From Verrucomicrobiaceae bacterium (GTDB taxonomy: Bacteria; Verrucomicrobiota; Verrucomicrobiia; Verrucomicrobiales; Verrucomicrobiaceae), in contig JAIYDW010000010.1 in assembly GCA_027487315.1 (NCBI GenBank), forward strand, positions 19,933 to 83,932: a stretch of 64,000 nucleotides of DNA. Direction: 5' to 3'. This document shows positions 8,096-17,625 of this stretch, one piece after another. How positions within the stretch are numbered: position 1 is the stretch's first letter; the number at the start of each line of letters is the position of its first letter. Below the pieces are notes generated by a model. That model was given only the letters and a program-made list of their open reading frames with translations, had not been told where the DNA came from and did no database searches. The position numbers and the translations under genes were made by a program.

Positions 8096-9849
8096 GGCGA
8101 CTCGGCAGATTGCAATGATTCAGAACCTTTTGGCAACTTGCCTCCCAGAAGAGCCCCAAGTTCATGCCTCGCAGCTAGCAGCGCAGGAACATCATCTTTC
8201 CAATCACCAAATCCCTGTGCGAAACCCTGAGTCAACGCCAGTGCCCGCGCCTCCTCTCCCGCTTCCACTGCCATCGTCAGATAATCAAAGTCGTCTGTCG
8301 CATCCCTCAGCCACTTCAAGCGCATCGAAGCAATGGGCCCGTCCACCCCATGCTTCCGTCGTGTCGCCGGATAAATGTAGAATCCATCCCCATTGAAAGT
8401 CTCGCCCCCGCTACGAAAAGTTCCCGCATCCGTCCAAGGATCAACATCCTCGGGGAAATAAAGCAGATCCCAGTAGGCAAGCCCTGTGATGCCATGGGGT
8501 TTCATTATCCACGGCAAGATCCTGTGGTTCATCGGAGGATAGTCAATCATCCAAACCGGCGGATGCCCCTCGCTCACGACCTTCGGAAAGCCATGCCGCT
8601 CTTTCCACTTTTCGCTCAGTTGCACAAGCGCCGCATAAGTCCAAACCTCTTCCCCAGCCGACAAACGTTTTGCAATGTTCCGCTTACCCTTCGGATGCTC
8701 CAAATCCTCATAAACAGAACTGAAATGTGGCACCCAGATATCCGGCGCTCCATCTAGCGAGCCCCATTCTGCCTTGTCGGGCGTTGGCTGTTCGGTGATC
8801 ATCAGCGGTAACCGTATCCCATGTTTCTTCTCGGCCTCGTTGATGAAACTGCCCCACTGTCTAACACGCTCATAGGCTCCCTCATCATTCGGTTCATCCA
8901 GGTCGCCCAAAGCAACATACCCGCGATCTCCACATCGGATTCGATTCAATATCTTCATCCACTCTGCCAGATAACTCTGCGCTTCTTTCCGATCCCTCCC
9001 AAGCGGATCTTCAAATGGCCAATTCGGGAAAATCGGAATCCCCACCGATGCGGCATGCCGATGCAACAAATGCTTCCGCAGGGCACTTTCAACACGGCTT
9101 ACATCCAAATGCCCTGAGTTTGCATCCGGATAGCTCCCGCGCACCTGATCAATACTCAGCCGATGCTCCGCCAGCAACGACTCATAGTCATCAATGATGG
9201 CCTCCAATTTGGCACTTGGCTCACTCGCATCCCGATTAAAGCCGTGCACTTCAGCGATCCGTCTCCATGTCAGCCAGAATGACGACTTCATCTTGGGCAC
9301 CACCGGCAAATCGAAATCCCAAACAACCAGCTTAAAGGCCATTTCATTTCGTCCACCCCGCACCAATTGAATATCCAACCGCCCTTGGTACTCCCCTGCT
9401 GGCGTCGCATAGGGCACAAAAACGTCCACCCAATAGGGCTGATTCAACGTCTCTAGGTTTGGCATCTCTTGCTCTGCAAACGTCTGTGGGACTAAAGCAT
9501 CCGGGTAATCACCCGCTGGTAGCGAAGATTGAGGCGACGACACTTTCACTCGCGTATACTGCTCCCGCAAGACCACTGGCGCTGGAACCGTTGCTCCACC
9601 AGGCCCCTTGAGAGTTGCCCCAGTGACTCGCGCCCCCCGAAGAACCTCAGGCGATCCTGTCAACACCAACTGAAAGGACTCCCACTCACCCCTCGCCGCA
9701 CTCAAAACGGGCTCCACCTGCGGTCGAACAGGTTGCTCACGAAAGACCCTCGTCAGGCTATCCACCGCCCACACTCCCACATCATTGGTTCCCCACGCCA
9801 AACCACACGATGCAATCCAAACCCATGCCGTAGCGGAGTTCACTCTCAT
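8092..9849 (-). CDS. Exported DUF4091 glycoside-hydrolase-like protein
   Basis: A 585-residue protein with an N-terminal signal peptide (TAWVWIASCGLAWG). A beta-sandwich-like region (about 25-190) precedes a TIM-barrel-like domain. The C-terminal signature GDGFYIYP followed by SMRLKWLRDATDDFDYLTM is characteristic of DUF4091 proteins. That family is related to glycoside hydrolases and is frequent in Verrucomicrobiota, Planctomycetota and Bacteroidota. Here it could trim or process the exported polymer in the periplasm, which is inference from its place between two EPS genes with 4-bp overlaps (8092-8095 and 9846-9849). The catalytic residues are not assigned. Confidence 0.75.
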   Translation of the reverse strand: MRVNSATAWVWIASCGLAWGTNDVGVWAVDSLTRVFREQPVRPQVEPVLSAARGEWESFQLVLTGSPEVLRGARVTGATLKGPGGATVPAPVVLREQYTRVKVSSPQSSLPAGDYPDALVPQTFAEQEMPNLETLNQPYWVDVFVPYATPAGEYQGRLDIQLVRGGRNEMAFKLVVWDFDLPVVPKMKSSFWLTWRRIAEVHGFNRDASEPSAKLEAIIDDYESLLAEHRLSIDQVRGSYPDANSGHLDVSRVESALRKHLLHRHAASVGIPIFPNWPFEDPLGRDRKEAQSYLAEWMKILNRIRCGDRGYVALGDLDEPNDEGAYERVRQWGSFINEAEKKHGIRLPLMITEQPTPDKAEWGSLDGAPDIWVPHFSSVYEDLEHPKGKRNIAKRLSAGEEVWTYAALVQLSEKWKERHGFPKVVSEGHPPVWMIDYPPMNHRILPWIMKPHGITGLAYWDLLYFPEDVDPWTDAGTFRSGGETFNGDGFYIYPATRRKHGVDGPIASMRLKWLRDATDDFDYLTMAVEAGEEARALALTQGFAQGFGDWKDDVPALLAARHELGALLGGKLPKGSESLQSAESP

Positions 9850-11120
9850 TTCGCTGCCCCCCCTTGAATCAGATCTTCATACAGCTCCTCGTAGCGATCC
9901 GCTGCTCGCTCCAAAGAAAACATCTCAATCACCCTCTCCCGACACGCCAAACCCATCTGTTGCCGCTCCTGCCTATTCTTTCCAATCAATTCGCTCCAAG
10001 CAAATGCAAGGGCCTCCGCATCACCCGAAGGCACCACAGTCCCGGTCTCTCCAATCAACCGGCCACAGTCGCCAACATCTGTCGTCACACAAGTCACGCC
10101 AGTGGCCATCGCCTCTAATATCGTCATTGGACAAGCCTCTGTTCGCGAAGACAAAGAAAAAACATCCAACGCAGGATAGAACCGTTCAGGGTGACTCTGA
10201 AACGGCAACCAAAGAATCTTCGCCGCGTTTGGCAATGCCTTCACCACCATCTCGCATTCCTGATCTAAGTCCTCCTGCCTGACACCACATAAAACCAGGC
10301 AAGCCTCAGGTTGTCTCGTGCTCAACAATCCAAATGCCCGCAACAGCAAAGGCAATTGTTTCATCTCGTGAAATCTTCCAGCAAATCCAATCAAAAAAAC
10401 ATCCTCCGTAAGACCCATTTGGTCACGCATTTCCTTCCTCGCCGATTCCATTGGCCTAAACCGCTGAGTATCGACTCCGTTTGGAATCCATGTTAGCTTT
10501 TCCTTGTCGTACCCGATCTTCAAATGATCCTCCAGTGCCACCTGCGAGCAACTCACAATGCGACTCGGTAACCAATAGGACATCAATGGCATCAACCGGG
10601 CAAACACCAACGCCTTAACCCTCGACTCCCCGGGTGCTCGCGTGATTTCACGGCAGTGGATCCCCCAGACCACCTTCTTAACCCCAGCCATCCGAGCAAC
10701 CAACCCACCCGTAAAATCCGCATGATGCATCCAAGTTTGCACCAAATCCGGATTCTCCAATCTCATCAGGGCTCTTAACTTGCCCAGGGCCGACTTCGAC
10801 AATAGCGAGGTTTCCTCCAGCACATAAAATGCATCCACCGTGCGTTTCAATGCCTCCCTCTCCTCAGGCCAGGCTTCCGCCTGCATCGCAACCAATACCA
10901 GCCTCCAGCGCCGACGGTCCAAACCACGCAGCAATGACCGCATCATCGCTTCTGCCCCGCCGCCGCCCACTCCATAGATAAAATGCATGATCGTCGGCCT
11001 CACTCGGCTCGTCTCTTCGAACGCCATCGACACCTCAGCATCATCCCCGGCCCAATTCATTCCAGCACGATCCGTCAACGCCAGTTCACGGCGCGAATGA
11101 GAGACGGAATCCAGGTTCAT
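9846..11120 (-). CDS. Glycosyltransferase family 4
   Basis: A GT4 glycosyltransferase. The Rossmann start MHFIYGVGGGGAEAMMRSLL carries the Gly-rich loop of the acceptor domain. The donor domain has FAGRFHEMKQLPLLLRAF and the EX7E motif SRTEACPMTILEAMATG. The ORF track opens the frame at 11255, which would overlap the deacetylase gene by about 120 bp; ATG 11120 (MNLDSVSHS), 14 bp past the deacetylase stop, is the more likely start. An even later start near MAFEETSRVRPT is possible. It acts with the second GT4 in building the repeat unit. Confidence 0.82.
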   Translation of the reverse strand: MNLDSVSHSRRELALTDRAGMNWAGDDAEVSMAFEETSRVRPTIMHFIYGVGGGGAEAMMRSLLRGLDRRRWRLVLVAMQAEAWPEEREALKRTVDAFYVLEETSLLSKSALGKLRALMRLENPDLVQTWMHHADFTGGLVARMAGVKKVVWGIHCREITRAPGESRVKALVFARLMPLMSYWLPSRIVSCSQVALEDHLKIGYDKEKLTWIPNGVDTQRFRPMESARKEMRDQMGLTEDVFLIGFAGRFHEMKQLPLLLRAFGLLSTRQPEACLVLCGVRQEDLDQECEMVVKALPNAAKILWLPFQSHPERFYPALDVFSLSSRTEACPMTILEAMATGVTCVTTDVGDCGRLIGETGTVVPSGDAEALAFAWSELIGKNRQERQQMGLACRERVIEMFSLERAADRYEELYEDLIQGGAAK

Positions 11121-11134
11121 GAGCAAATCAGTGT

Positions 11135-12193
11135 TCACAAGGCGGCTCGACGTTTGAAATGTTGACGCCATTCTTTCACGACTTCGAAAGCTCCCGACAC
11201 GGTTGCCTCCGCCTCGCGAGCCGATCGCGGAGCTCCATAACGTGGCAACGACCACCGACTCACTCCGGGCCTCACCCGACCATTGATCATGCTGAAGGCA
11301 CCCTCAAAGCCCGCTTCCTCCAGCCATACAGCACTCTTGCGCCCATCAAAGTCACCAGGACCGCCGTTTGGATACGCGAACCACCTCGCTTGACGCCCAA
11401 GCATGTGATTCAATCTGTCCGCACCACTCAAAATCTCATCACGCACCACATCATCTTCACATCGACCCAAAACCGGATGCCGATGAGTATGCCCGCCAAT
11501 CTCCACCAAATCACTCGCCGCCAATTCTCGCAATTCCCCCTCAGTCAGCGGCCTCAATGCCTCTGGATAATGCGTCGAAATATCCACCGCCAAAAGCCCC
11601 AAGATTTTCTCCACCTTCCGATTCAACTCCACCCAGGTTAGCTTCTTCAGCGCCGCCAGCAACTCGGTTAGCGCCTTCCGCCTCTGCCCCTCTTCAATCA
11701 ATGGCCAGTCAAAAAAGGCATCGCCAATGGCCACCGTTAAGCGCTCACCGGGAGCACGCTCCAATGCCAGATCCAGCTTCTGAAACCAAAGCAGTTCTCC
11801 GCCGACAAACGCAGTGCTAACGAACACCGTCGCAGGCAACCCAAACTCTTTCAGAATAGGCAAAGCCAACCTGAAATTCGACTGATAACCATCATCAAAC
11901 GTCAGCGCCACCCTGGGTCGGTCGGCACTCTTGCACTGACCAACCTCCCCTACCGCCCGCTCCAAGGTCACTACATCATAGTACCGCGCCAAGTGAGCAC
12001 AAATCCCTCGAAACGTGCTCTCCGTCTCATGCAAACTGCTGTCCAGGATTCCCGGTTCCACCCCATCCCGGCGCAACCCATGAAACGTCAAAACAGCCGT
12101 CTCCCCATGTGTCATCCGGCGTGTCCAGCGTGAAAAGCCGGACTCAACCAGGGCCGTGGCAGCAAGATGCTGGCGACTAAACTGATAATTCAT
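11135..12193 (-). CDS. Polysaccharide deacetylase (NodB-like)
   Basis: A 352-residue carbohydrate esterase 4 protein. Motif 1 is VALTFDDGYQSN, with the catalytic and metal-binding Asp pair. Motif 2 is the His-rich GGHTHRHPVLG, and LKEFGLPATVFVST is the conserved strand between them. It removes N-acetyl groups from amino sugars in polysaccharide; in exosortase/EPS loci such enzymes act on the growing polymer. No clear signal peptide is seen, so a cytoplasmic location is likely. It is the first gene of the EPS operon and lies about 35 bp downstream of a strong sigma-70-like promoter. Confidence 0.87.
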   Translation of the reverse strand: MNYQFSRQHLAATALVESGFSRWTRRMTHGETAVLTFHGLRRDGVEPGILDSSLHETESTFRGICAHLARYYDVVTLERAVGEVGQCKSADRPRVALTFDDGYQSNFRLALPILKEFGLPATVFVSTAFVGGELLWFQKLDLALERAPGERLTVAIGDAFFDWPLIEEGQRRKALTELLAALKKLTWVELNRKVEKILGLLAVDISTHYPEALRPLTEGELRELAASDLVEIGGHTHRHPVLGRCEDDVVRDEILSGADRLNHMLGRQARWFAYPNGGPGDFDGRKSAVWLEEAGFEGAFSMINGRVRPGVSRWSLPRYGAPRSAREAEATVSGAFEVVKEWRQHFKRRAAL

Positions 12194-12226
12194 CGGATCG
12201 GGAAGGTCGTTTGTTTGGGTTCCAGA

Positions 12227-12254
12227 ATTATAACGGAAACCTCAACCTTCGCAA
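12227..12254 (-). promoter_or_regulatory. Sigma-70-like promoter of the exopolysaccharide operon
   Basis: On the minus strand the -35-like TTGCGA (12254-12249) is followed after 16 nt by a perfect TATAAT (12232-12227). The first gene starts at 12193, giving a leader of roughly 25-30 nt. The surrounding sequence is AT-rich in an otherwise C-rich region. It is well placed to drive all six genes down to 3203, which overlap or nearly abut. Confidence 0.7.
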
Positions 12255-12286
12255 TCTATAAAATATGGTATTTATATTAAACGTGG

Positions 12287-14155
12287 CTAATCAATTCCCT
12301 TTACCCGACTACCTTGCCCAGGATCAAAGTAAATCCGCACATCCGCATCCTTCCGTCCCAAAATCGCCTGCGCCCTCTTCAAGGCATTCCGAGTCGACAG
12401 ATTCGGATTCGAAGGACTCCCCAAAAACAGGTTCGCCTTGCCAATCACATCCACCAATCCCGAATCCCTCAAGACTCGATACACATCCTTCATCGCCCCA
12501 CTGACAATCAAATCACGCCCGTCCGCCCTCAGTACCTTGATCAATTCTTCCAACGCCATCACACTCGTCGCATCCAAGTGGCGCGCATTTTTCAGCCTCA
12601 AAATGATCAACCGCAAATTCGGATCCGCACAGGTCCGCTGAATCTGAGTTCGAAATAACTCCGCCGCCCCAAAAAACAAATCCCCCTCCACATGGACAAT
12701 CGAGATCGACGGATTCTGCCGTCGACCCATCTCCGCCTCAGCCAATTGACCCTCCTCATTGAACGCATACTCCACCAACTGGGGCCGGCTCGCCTTCCTC
12801 AGATAAAGCATCACCGAAATGCCGATCCCGGTAAAAATCGCCACATGCAAAGGCACAAAAAGCGTCGCCAAAAAAGTCGCCAAAAACACGATCGCATCCG
12901 ATCGTGTCGCATAAAGACTGACGATCAACTGCCGACGACTGAGTAGAGAAAAGGCTACGCACGACACAAGCGCAGCCAGCGCCGCTTTTGGAATCTGCGC
13001 CACTAGCCCCCCCATTGTCAGCGCCACCACAAGGCAAAGCACACCGCTCACGATACTCGAAATGCCCGTGCGCGCCCCACTGTCAAAATTCAACGCAGAC
13101 CGTGTCAGCGATGCAGAAGCCGGCATCCCACTGACATACGCACAGGCCAAATTCGCCGCCCCAAGACTCAGCATGTCCTGGTTGGCATCCACGCGCCGTC
13201 CACTCCTGCTCGCCAGCGTCTTCGCCATCACCGAATTCTCCAGCGTGCAAAGAAACGCCATCGCCAGCGCCAGTCCAAACAATCGACTCACATTCGGCAA
13301 TGTCGACGCCGAAGCAAAATCCGGAAACTGCGGCAGCAAATCCCGCCACCCGAAGTGCTGATCTGCAAACGTCGCCGGATGAAACCCCAAAGGCGCCAAC
13401 AACGCCACCAAAGCCGTCACCCCGGTCAACGTCACGGCAAACGCCGGCCACCGCGGCCGCCACTTTCGCACCATCCCAAACACCCCAAACACCAGCAACC
13501 CACAGAGCAGGCTGTGCACATTGGTTTCCGGCAAAGCCCTCAATACCCGATAAACCAAACCCGGCAGCGTCACTGGCCCACCTTCATCCTCCTCAGTCAC
13601 CAACGAAATCCCCAGCAATGCCGGCAATTGATTCGCCGCAATCAACAGGGCCGCCCCTGTCACATAAGCCACCACCACCGTGCGACTGATGTACTGAGCC
13701 AAATCCGCCACCCTCAAATACGCCCCAAAAATCAACAACGCAGCCGTCATGAACACCAGCAACGGCATCAACGAAAGCGGCTCCAGCGCCGGATACGAAG
13801 CAAAATACGAAAACACCATGAACGCCGTCGCGTTCGTCGGCCCAAACACCGTGTGCCGTGACGACGCAAGCAAAGGACCAACCATCGCCGCCACTGCCGA
13901 ACACGTGATCCCATAGTGCAACGGCAGCCCCGCGATCACCGCATACGCCATCCCTTGTGGCACCGCCAAGAGCATCACACTCGCCCCCGCTCGCACATCC
14001 GAAAAAAACGACCTCCGACCATACCCTCGCAACGTCCCACGAATCGGCAACGGATCCAGCGACCCGTCCACCAGCAACGCCCGCCCCCCCTCAAGCACCT
14101 GCTTGCTCAGAGACGTCAGACGCTCAATCCAGTTCCCGTGACTTCCAGCGGCCAT
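12287..14155 (-). CDS. SulP family anion transporter with STAS domain
   Basis: A 622-residue inner-membrane transporter. The N-terminal 420 residues carry 10-14 membrane segments with the SulP signature region SVMLLAVPQGMAYAVIAGLP near residue 57. The C-terminal STAS domain (about 485-590) includes SIVHVEGDLFFGAAELF and LKNARHLDATSVMALEEL, where the phosphorylatable Ser/Thr region lies. SulP proteins move sulfate, bicarbonate or other anions by symport or exchange, and the substrate cannot be set from sequence. It stands alone between the EPS promoter and a methyltransferase gene. Its codons end mostly in G, matching the local strand skew. Confidence 0.9.
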   Translation of the reverse strand: MAAGSHGNWIERLTSLSKQVLEGGRALLVDGSLDPLPIRGTLRGYGRRSFFSDVRAGASVMLLAVPQGMAYAVIAGLPLHYGITCSAVAAMVGPLLASSRHTVFGPTNATAFMVFSYFASYPALEPLSLMPLLVFMTAALLIFGAYLRVADLAQYISRTVVVAYVTGAALLIAANQLPALLGISLVTEEDEGGPVTLPGLVYRVLRALPETNVHSLLCGLLVFGVFGMVRKWRPRWPAFAVTLTGVTALVALLAPLGFHPATFADQHFGWRDLLPQFPDFASASTLPNVSRLFGLALAMAFLCTLENSVMAKTLASRSGRRVDANQDMLSLGAANLACAYVSGMPASASLTRSALNFDSGARTGISSIVSGVLCLVVALTMGGLVAQIPKAALAALVSCVAFSLLSRRQLIVSLYATRSDAIVFLATFLATLFVPLHVAIFTGIGISVMLYLRKASRPQLVEYAFNEEGQLAEAEMGRRQNPSISIVHVEGDLFFGAAELFRTQIQRTCADPNLRLIILRLKNARHLDATSVMALEELIKVLRADGRDLIVSGAMKDVYRVLRDSGLVDVIGKANLFLGSPSNPNLSTRNALKRAQAILGRKDADVRIYFDPGQGSRVKGID

Positions 14156-14242
14156 TGCACTTCTCCCGATCCATCGGGAACCGCATCATACCCCCTCATT
14201 CCCCCAGGGCAAGCACCCGCAACTTTCTCCTTCATTGTCCCA

Positions 14243-14830
14243 TCACTCCTTCCTCCGCAAAACCGCCACCCATCGATCCACCGACTTCCCCGGCGCATCA
14301 TTCAAAGCTCGCGACGCCCGATTCCGCCGATTGCTCACCACCTCCAACCCCATCTTCTGCAACGCCTCCAGCGCCAGTCGATGCTCCACATCAAAGTAAC
14401 TCGTGATCACCAGCTTCCCATCCGGCCGCAATTTCGCGATCCCCTGGTCGAAGATCTTCTTCCACAGCTCCTGCCCGTGCCAAAAATTCTGATGCCTCAA
14501 AAACACCACCCCAAAATCCTCCCCCAGCGCCTTGTTCCGCGAAAGCTGAGACGCATCCTCGATCAAAAACTCCGCCGGCAAATGCGCGTGACGCTCCCGC
14601 GCCTGCCGAATCTCCCGAATCCGAATGTCCGCGCCCACCATCTCCACCGCCCCCTTTCCCCCCGTCAATTCCCGCCCCACCTCGACCAACGTCTCCGCCT
14701 CGTCACATCGCCCGCAGGCCAAATTCAAAATCCGCAAGTCCGTCGCAGACGTCACTTCCCCCGCGAGGCCCTGCTTCAACAGGCCCTTCAAACGATGCAA
14801 ATCTTCAGCTATGGGATTCGGGTCAGCCAT
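14243..14830 (-). CDS. Class I SAM-dependent methyltransferase
   Basis: A small Rossmann methyltransferase. The SAM-binding motif I is ILNLACGRCDEAETL, an acidic residue follows in MVGADIRIREI, and the post-motif region LVITSYFDVEHRLAL ends the core sheet. The substrate is unknown. The ORF track starts at 14914, but the first 28 residues (Arg-rich, no family match) look like upstream read-through. ATG 14830 (MADPNPIAEDLHRLKG) is a better start and leaves room for a promoter shared with the divergent gene at 14926. Confidence 0.72.
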   Translation of the reverse strand: MADPNPIAEDLHRLKGLLKQGLAGEVTSATDLRILNLACGRCDEAETLVEVGRELTGGKGAVEMVGADIRIREIRQARERHAHLPAEFLIEDASQLSRNKALGEDFGVVFLRHQNFWHGQELWKKIFDQGIAKLRPDGKLVITSYFDVEHRLALEALQKMGLEVVSNRRNRASRALNDAPGKSVDRWVAVLRRKE

Positions 14831-14925
14831 CTCCTCTTGGCCCACCCTTACCAAATAATTATCTACGCGCAAGCATCCGCCATTTGCCCGTGACCTAGGC
14901 CTCAAATAAGCCACAATGACACCCC

Positions 14926-15363
14926 ATGCAGGAACAGGACCTCATCGACAAACTCCGCAAAATCGAGCGCCTCCACGCCGGTGCCACCACCCCCGGCGAA
15001 CGCGAAGCCGCCGCCGACGCCATCGCTCGCATCAAACGCCGCCTTTCCGAAGTCGAGCGCCTCGAAAAAGCCATCGAGTATCGCTTCAAACTCAACGACG
15101 ACTGGTCAAAGAAACTCTTCATCGCCCTGCTCCGTCGTTACGGCCTCAAACCCTACCGTTACGCCCGCCAGCGCCGCACCACCGTCATGGTCCGCGTCCC
15201 CCGCTCCTTCGTTAACGAAACCCTCTGGCCTCAATACCTCGAACTCAGCACCACCCTCCGCAATTACCTCGAAGACATCACCAACCGAGTCATCGCCGAA
15301 GGCGTCCATGGCGACACCACCGAAGAAGACATCATCGCCGGTGACCTCCCCGGCACCCCCTGA
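14926..15363 (+). CDS. Conserved-looking cytoplasmic hypothetical protein
   Basis: A 145-residue charged protein, MQEQDLIDKLRKIERLHAGA at the start, with an N-terminal helical hairpin rich in Glu, Arg and Ala (residues 1-60) and a mixed domain containing RYGLKPYRYARQRRTTVMVRVPRSFV. The N-terminal pattern (KLRKIERLHAGATTPGER) recalls DUF2786-like helices that precede nucleic-acid-related proteins, but I do not claim the family. It is divergent from the methyltransferase gene and convergent with recQ (8 bp apart). Coding is supported by strong C-ending codon use. Function unknown. Confidence 0.65.
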   Translation: MQEQDLIDKLRKIERLHAGATTPGEREAAADAIARIKRRLSEVERLEKAIEYRFKLNDDWSKKLFIALLRRYGLKPYRYARQRRTTVMVRVPRSFVNETLWPQYLELSTTLRNYLEDITNRVIAEGVHGDTTEEDIIAGDLPGTP

Positions 15364-15371
15364 ATATCCCC

Positions 15372-17558
15372 TCACTTCCGCTGCTTGAATGCCCGATACA
15401 CATGCAGCTTGTCATACGTCACCGCACCACCCAGCGCCTCATGCAGCGGCCCCAGTCGCTCAAAACCATGCTCCGCCGCCGCCGCATCGATCAACCGCTC
15501 TTCCTCCTCCGTGTAAAAATCCCGCGGCTCCGCCTTCAAATCCCCACTCCCAATCGCCATCGCCAAATGCTGCGCCACCGTCCCTCGTGACAGGTCGCGC
15601 TCCTTCGCCACCTCCACCACCGACTTCCCAGCCTGAAACGCTCTCAGCGACTCCAGCGCCGACCCATTCATCGCCCCCTCACTCTTCATCTTCGGCGCAG
15701 GCGGGGGTGCCTTCTCTGCCTCAAACCGCTGCCTCTCATTTCCCGCCAGCCACTCCCCGATCGCCCCCAAAAACGCCTCCCCATAGTCCGCATGCTTCTG
15801 CCTCCCCACCCCGGGGATCGCCAAAAACGCCCGTTCATCCTGCGGATAACTCCGCGCCATCTCCCGCAAACTGATATCCCCAAACACCACATACGGCGGC
15901 ACCCCCTTCGCATCCGCCAAGCCCTTTCTCAGCTTCCGCAATTCCCCGAACAATCCTTCGTCACACGGTAAATTCCCCGCCCGCGACACCTTCGCAGCAC
16001 TCGAACTCACCGCCGCCACCGCCGGAGATCGCGTCAGCAAAATCGGCGTCCGATTCATCAACGCCGCCATCCCACTCCGCGTCACCGTCACCGTCTGAAA
16101 GTTGTCCTGACTCGCCTCGATCAGCCCCAACCTCATCAACTGCCGCCCCAGCATCGCCCACTCCGTCCGCGACACATCCTTCCCAATGCCATACGTGCTC
16201 AACTGATCGTGATACCACTTCCTCACCTTCTCCGTATTCGCCCCTGTCAGTACCTCAATCGCATGATTCAACCCCGTCGCAAAACCGCTCTTCTGCTTGA
16301 TCCGAAACAAACAACTCAACAGCTTCTGCGCCTGCGTCGTCGCATCCCATTCCTCCCTCGGCTGCAAACAAATGTCGCACGACCCGCAGTTGTCCCCCGG
16401 CCACCGCTCACCAAAATAATCCAACAGCGATGCCCGCCGGCACTCCGTCCCCTCCGCATAATCCGCCATCTGCCGCATCTGCCTCGCCGCCACCTCCGCC
16501 GCCTTCGCATCCGTCATCTCATCCAAAAACTTGAGGTTCTTCACCAAATCCCCCCGTGAAAACAGCAGCAAACAATCCGCTGGCAACCCATCCCTCCCAG
16601 CCCGCCCCGTCTCCTGATAATACCCCTCAATGTTCTTCGGCAAATCCGCATGAATCACAAACCGCACATCCGGCTTGTTGATCCCCATCCCAAACGCAAT
16701 CGTCGCACACACCACCCGCGCCTCATCCCGCAAAAACGCCTCCTGATTCGCCGCCCGCTCCTCCGGCTGCAACCCCGCGTGATACGCCACCGCCGATATC
16801 CCCTCCGCACACAGCGCCGCAGCGATCGACTCCGCCGACTTCCTCGACTGCACATACACGATCCCCGCATCATTCGGCCGCTCCCGGATGAACTCATACA
16901 CCTGCCGCGTCGCCTTATCCTTCGGCAAAATCGTGTAACTCAGGTTCGGCCTGTTGAAACTCGCCAAATACACCTCCGGCTCCTCCAACCTCAACTGCCT
17001 CACAATATCCCCCCTCACTTGCTCCGTCGCCGTCGCCGTTAGCGCCAAAAAAGCCACCCCGGGCAAATGCTGCCGAAGCTGCGCCAGTTGCCGATACTCC
17101 GGCCTAAAGTCATGCCCCCACTCACTGATGCAATGCGCCTCATCTACCGCGATCGCCGTCACATTCCACTCCCTCAGCTCCCTCAGAAAACCCTCCGTCA
17201 TGATCCGCTCCGGCGCCGCATACAGCAGCTTGTAGTCCCCTTGCACCAACCCCGCCCGTCGCCGACTCGCCTCCGCCCCCTGCACTGAAGAATTCAACAG
17301 CGTCGCCGGCACCCCGCTCGCCGTCAGCGCATCCACCTGATCCTTCATCAGCGCAATCAAAGGCGACACCACCAGCGTCACCCCCTCCCTCACCAACGCC
17401 GGCAACTGAAAACAAAGCGACTTCCCTGCCCCCGTCGGCAAAATCGCCACCACATCCCGCCCCGCCAGCGTCGACTCCATGATCTCCCGCTGCAGCGGAC
17501 GAAAGGCATCGTAGCCAAAATTCTGTTTCAGGAGCGCGGACAATCGACTGGCAGACAT
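15372..17558 (-). CDS. recQ: ATP-dependent DNA helicase RecQ
   Basis: An RecQ-family 3'-5' helicase for DNA repair and recombination. Walker A is ILPTGAGKSLCFQLPAL, the DEAH box is VDEAHCISEWGHDFRPEY, and motif VI is HADLPKNIEGYYQETGRAGRDG. The zinc-binding Cys set follows (ECRRAS, NCGSCDICL). An RQC-like winged helix, an HRDC domain near residues 540-620 and a C-terminal helix-turn-helix (SVVEVAKERDLSRGTVAQHL) complete the usual long RecQ layout. The ORF track uses a TTG at 17576; ATG 17558 (MSASRLSALLKQNFG) is the likely start. It is convergent with the unknown gene at 14926. Confidence 0.95.
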   Translation of the reverse strand: MSASRLSALLKQNFGYDAFRPLQREIMESTLAGRDVVAILPTGAGKSLCFQLPALVREGVTLVVSPLIALMKDQVDALTASGVPATLLNSSVQGAEASRRRAGLVQGDYKLLYAAPERIMTEGFLRELREWNVTAIAVDEAHCISEWGHDFRPEYRQLAQLRQHLPGVAFLALTATATEQVRGDIVRQLRLEEPEVYLASFNRPNLSYTILPKDKATRQVYEFIRERPNDAGIVYVQSRKSAESIAAALCAEGISAVAYHAGLQPEERAANQEAFLRDEARVVCATIAFGMGINKPDVRFVIHADLPKNIEGYYQETGRAGRDGLPADCLLLFSRGDLVKNLKFLDEMTDAKAAEVAARQMRQMADYAEGTECRRASLLDYFGERWPGDNCGSCDICLQPREEWDATTQAQKLLSCLFRIKQKSGFATGLNHAIEVLTGANTEKVRKWYHDQLSTYGIGKDVSRTEWAMLGRQLMRLGLIEASQDNFQTVTVTRSGMAALMNRTPILLTRSPAVAAVSSSAAKVSRAGNLPCDEGLFGELRKLRKGLADAKGVPPYVVFGDISLREMARSYPQDERAFLAIPGVGRQKHADYGEAFLGAIGEWLAGNERQRFEAEKAPPPAPKMKSEGAMNGSALESLRAFQAGKSVVEVAKERDLSRGTVAQHLAMAIGSGDLKAEPRDFYTEEEERLIDAAAAEHGFERLGPLHEALGGAVTYDKLHVYRAFKQRK

Positions 17559-17625
17559 GCCGCCACGTATAATCAAAACTACTGTTCAATCAAGCAGTAG
17601 TCTTCATCCATCCCCTCACACCCAA

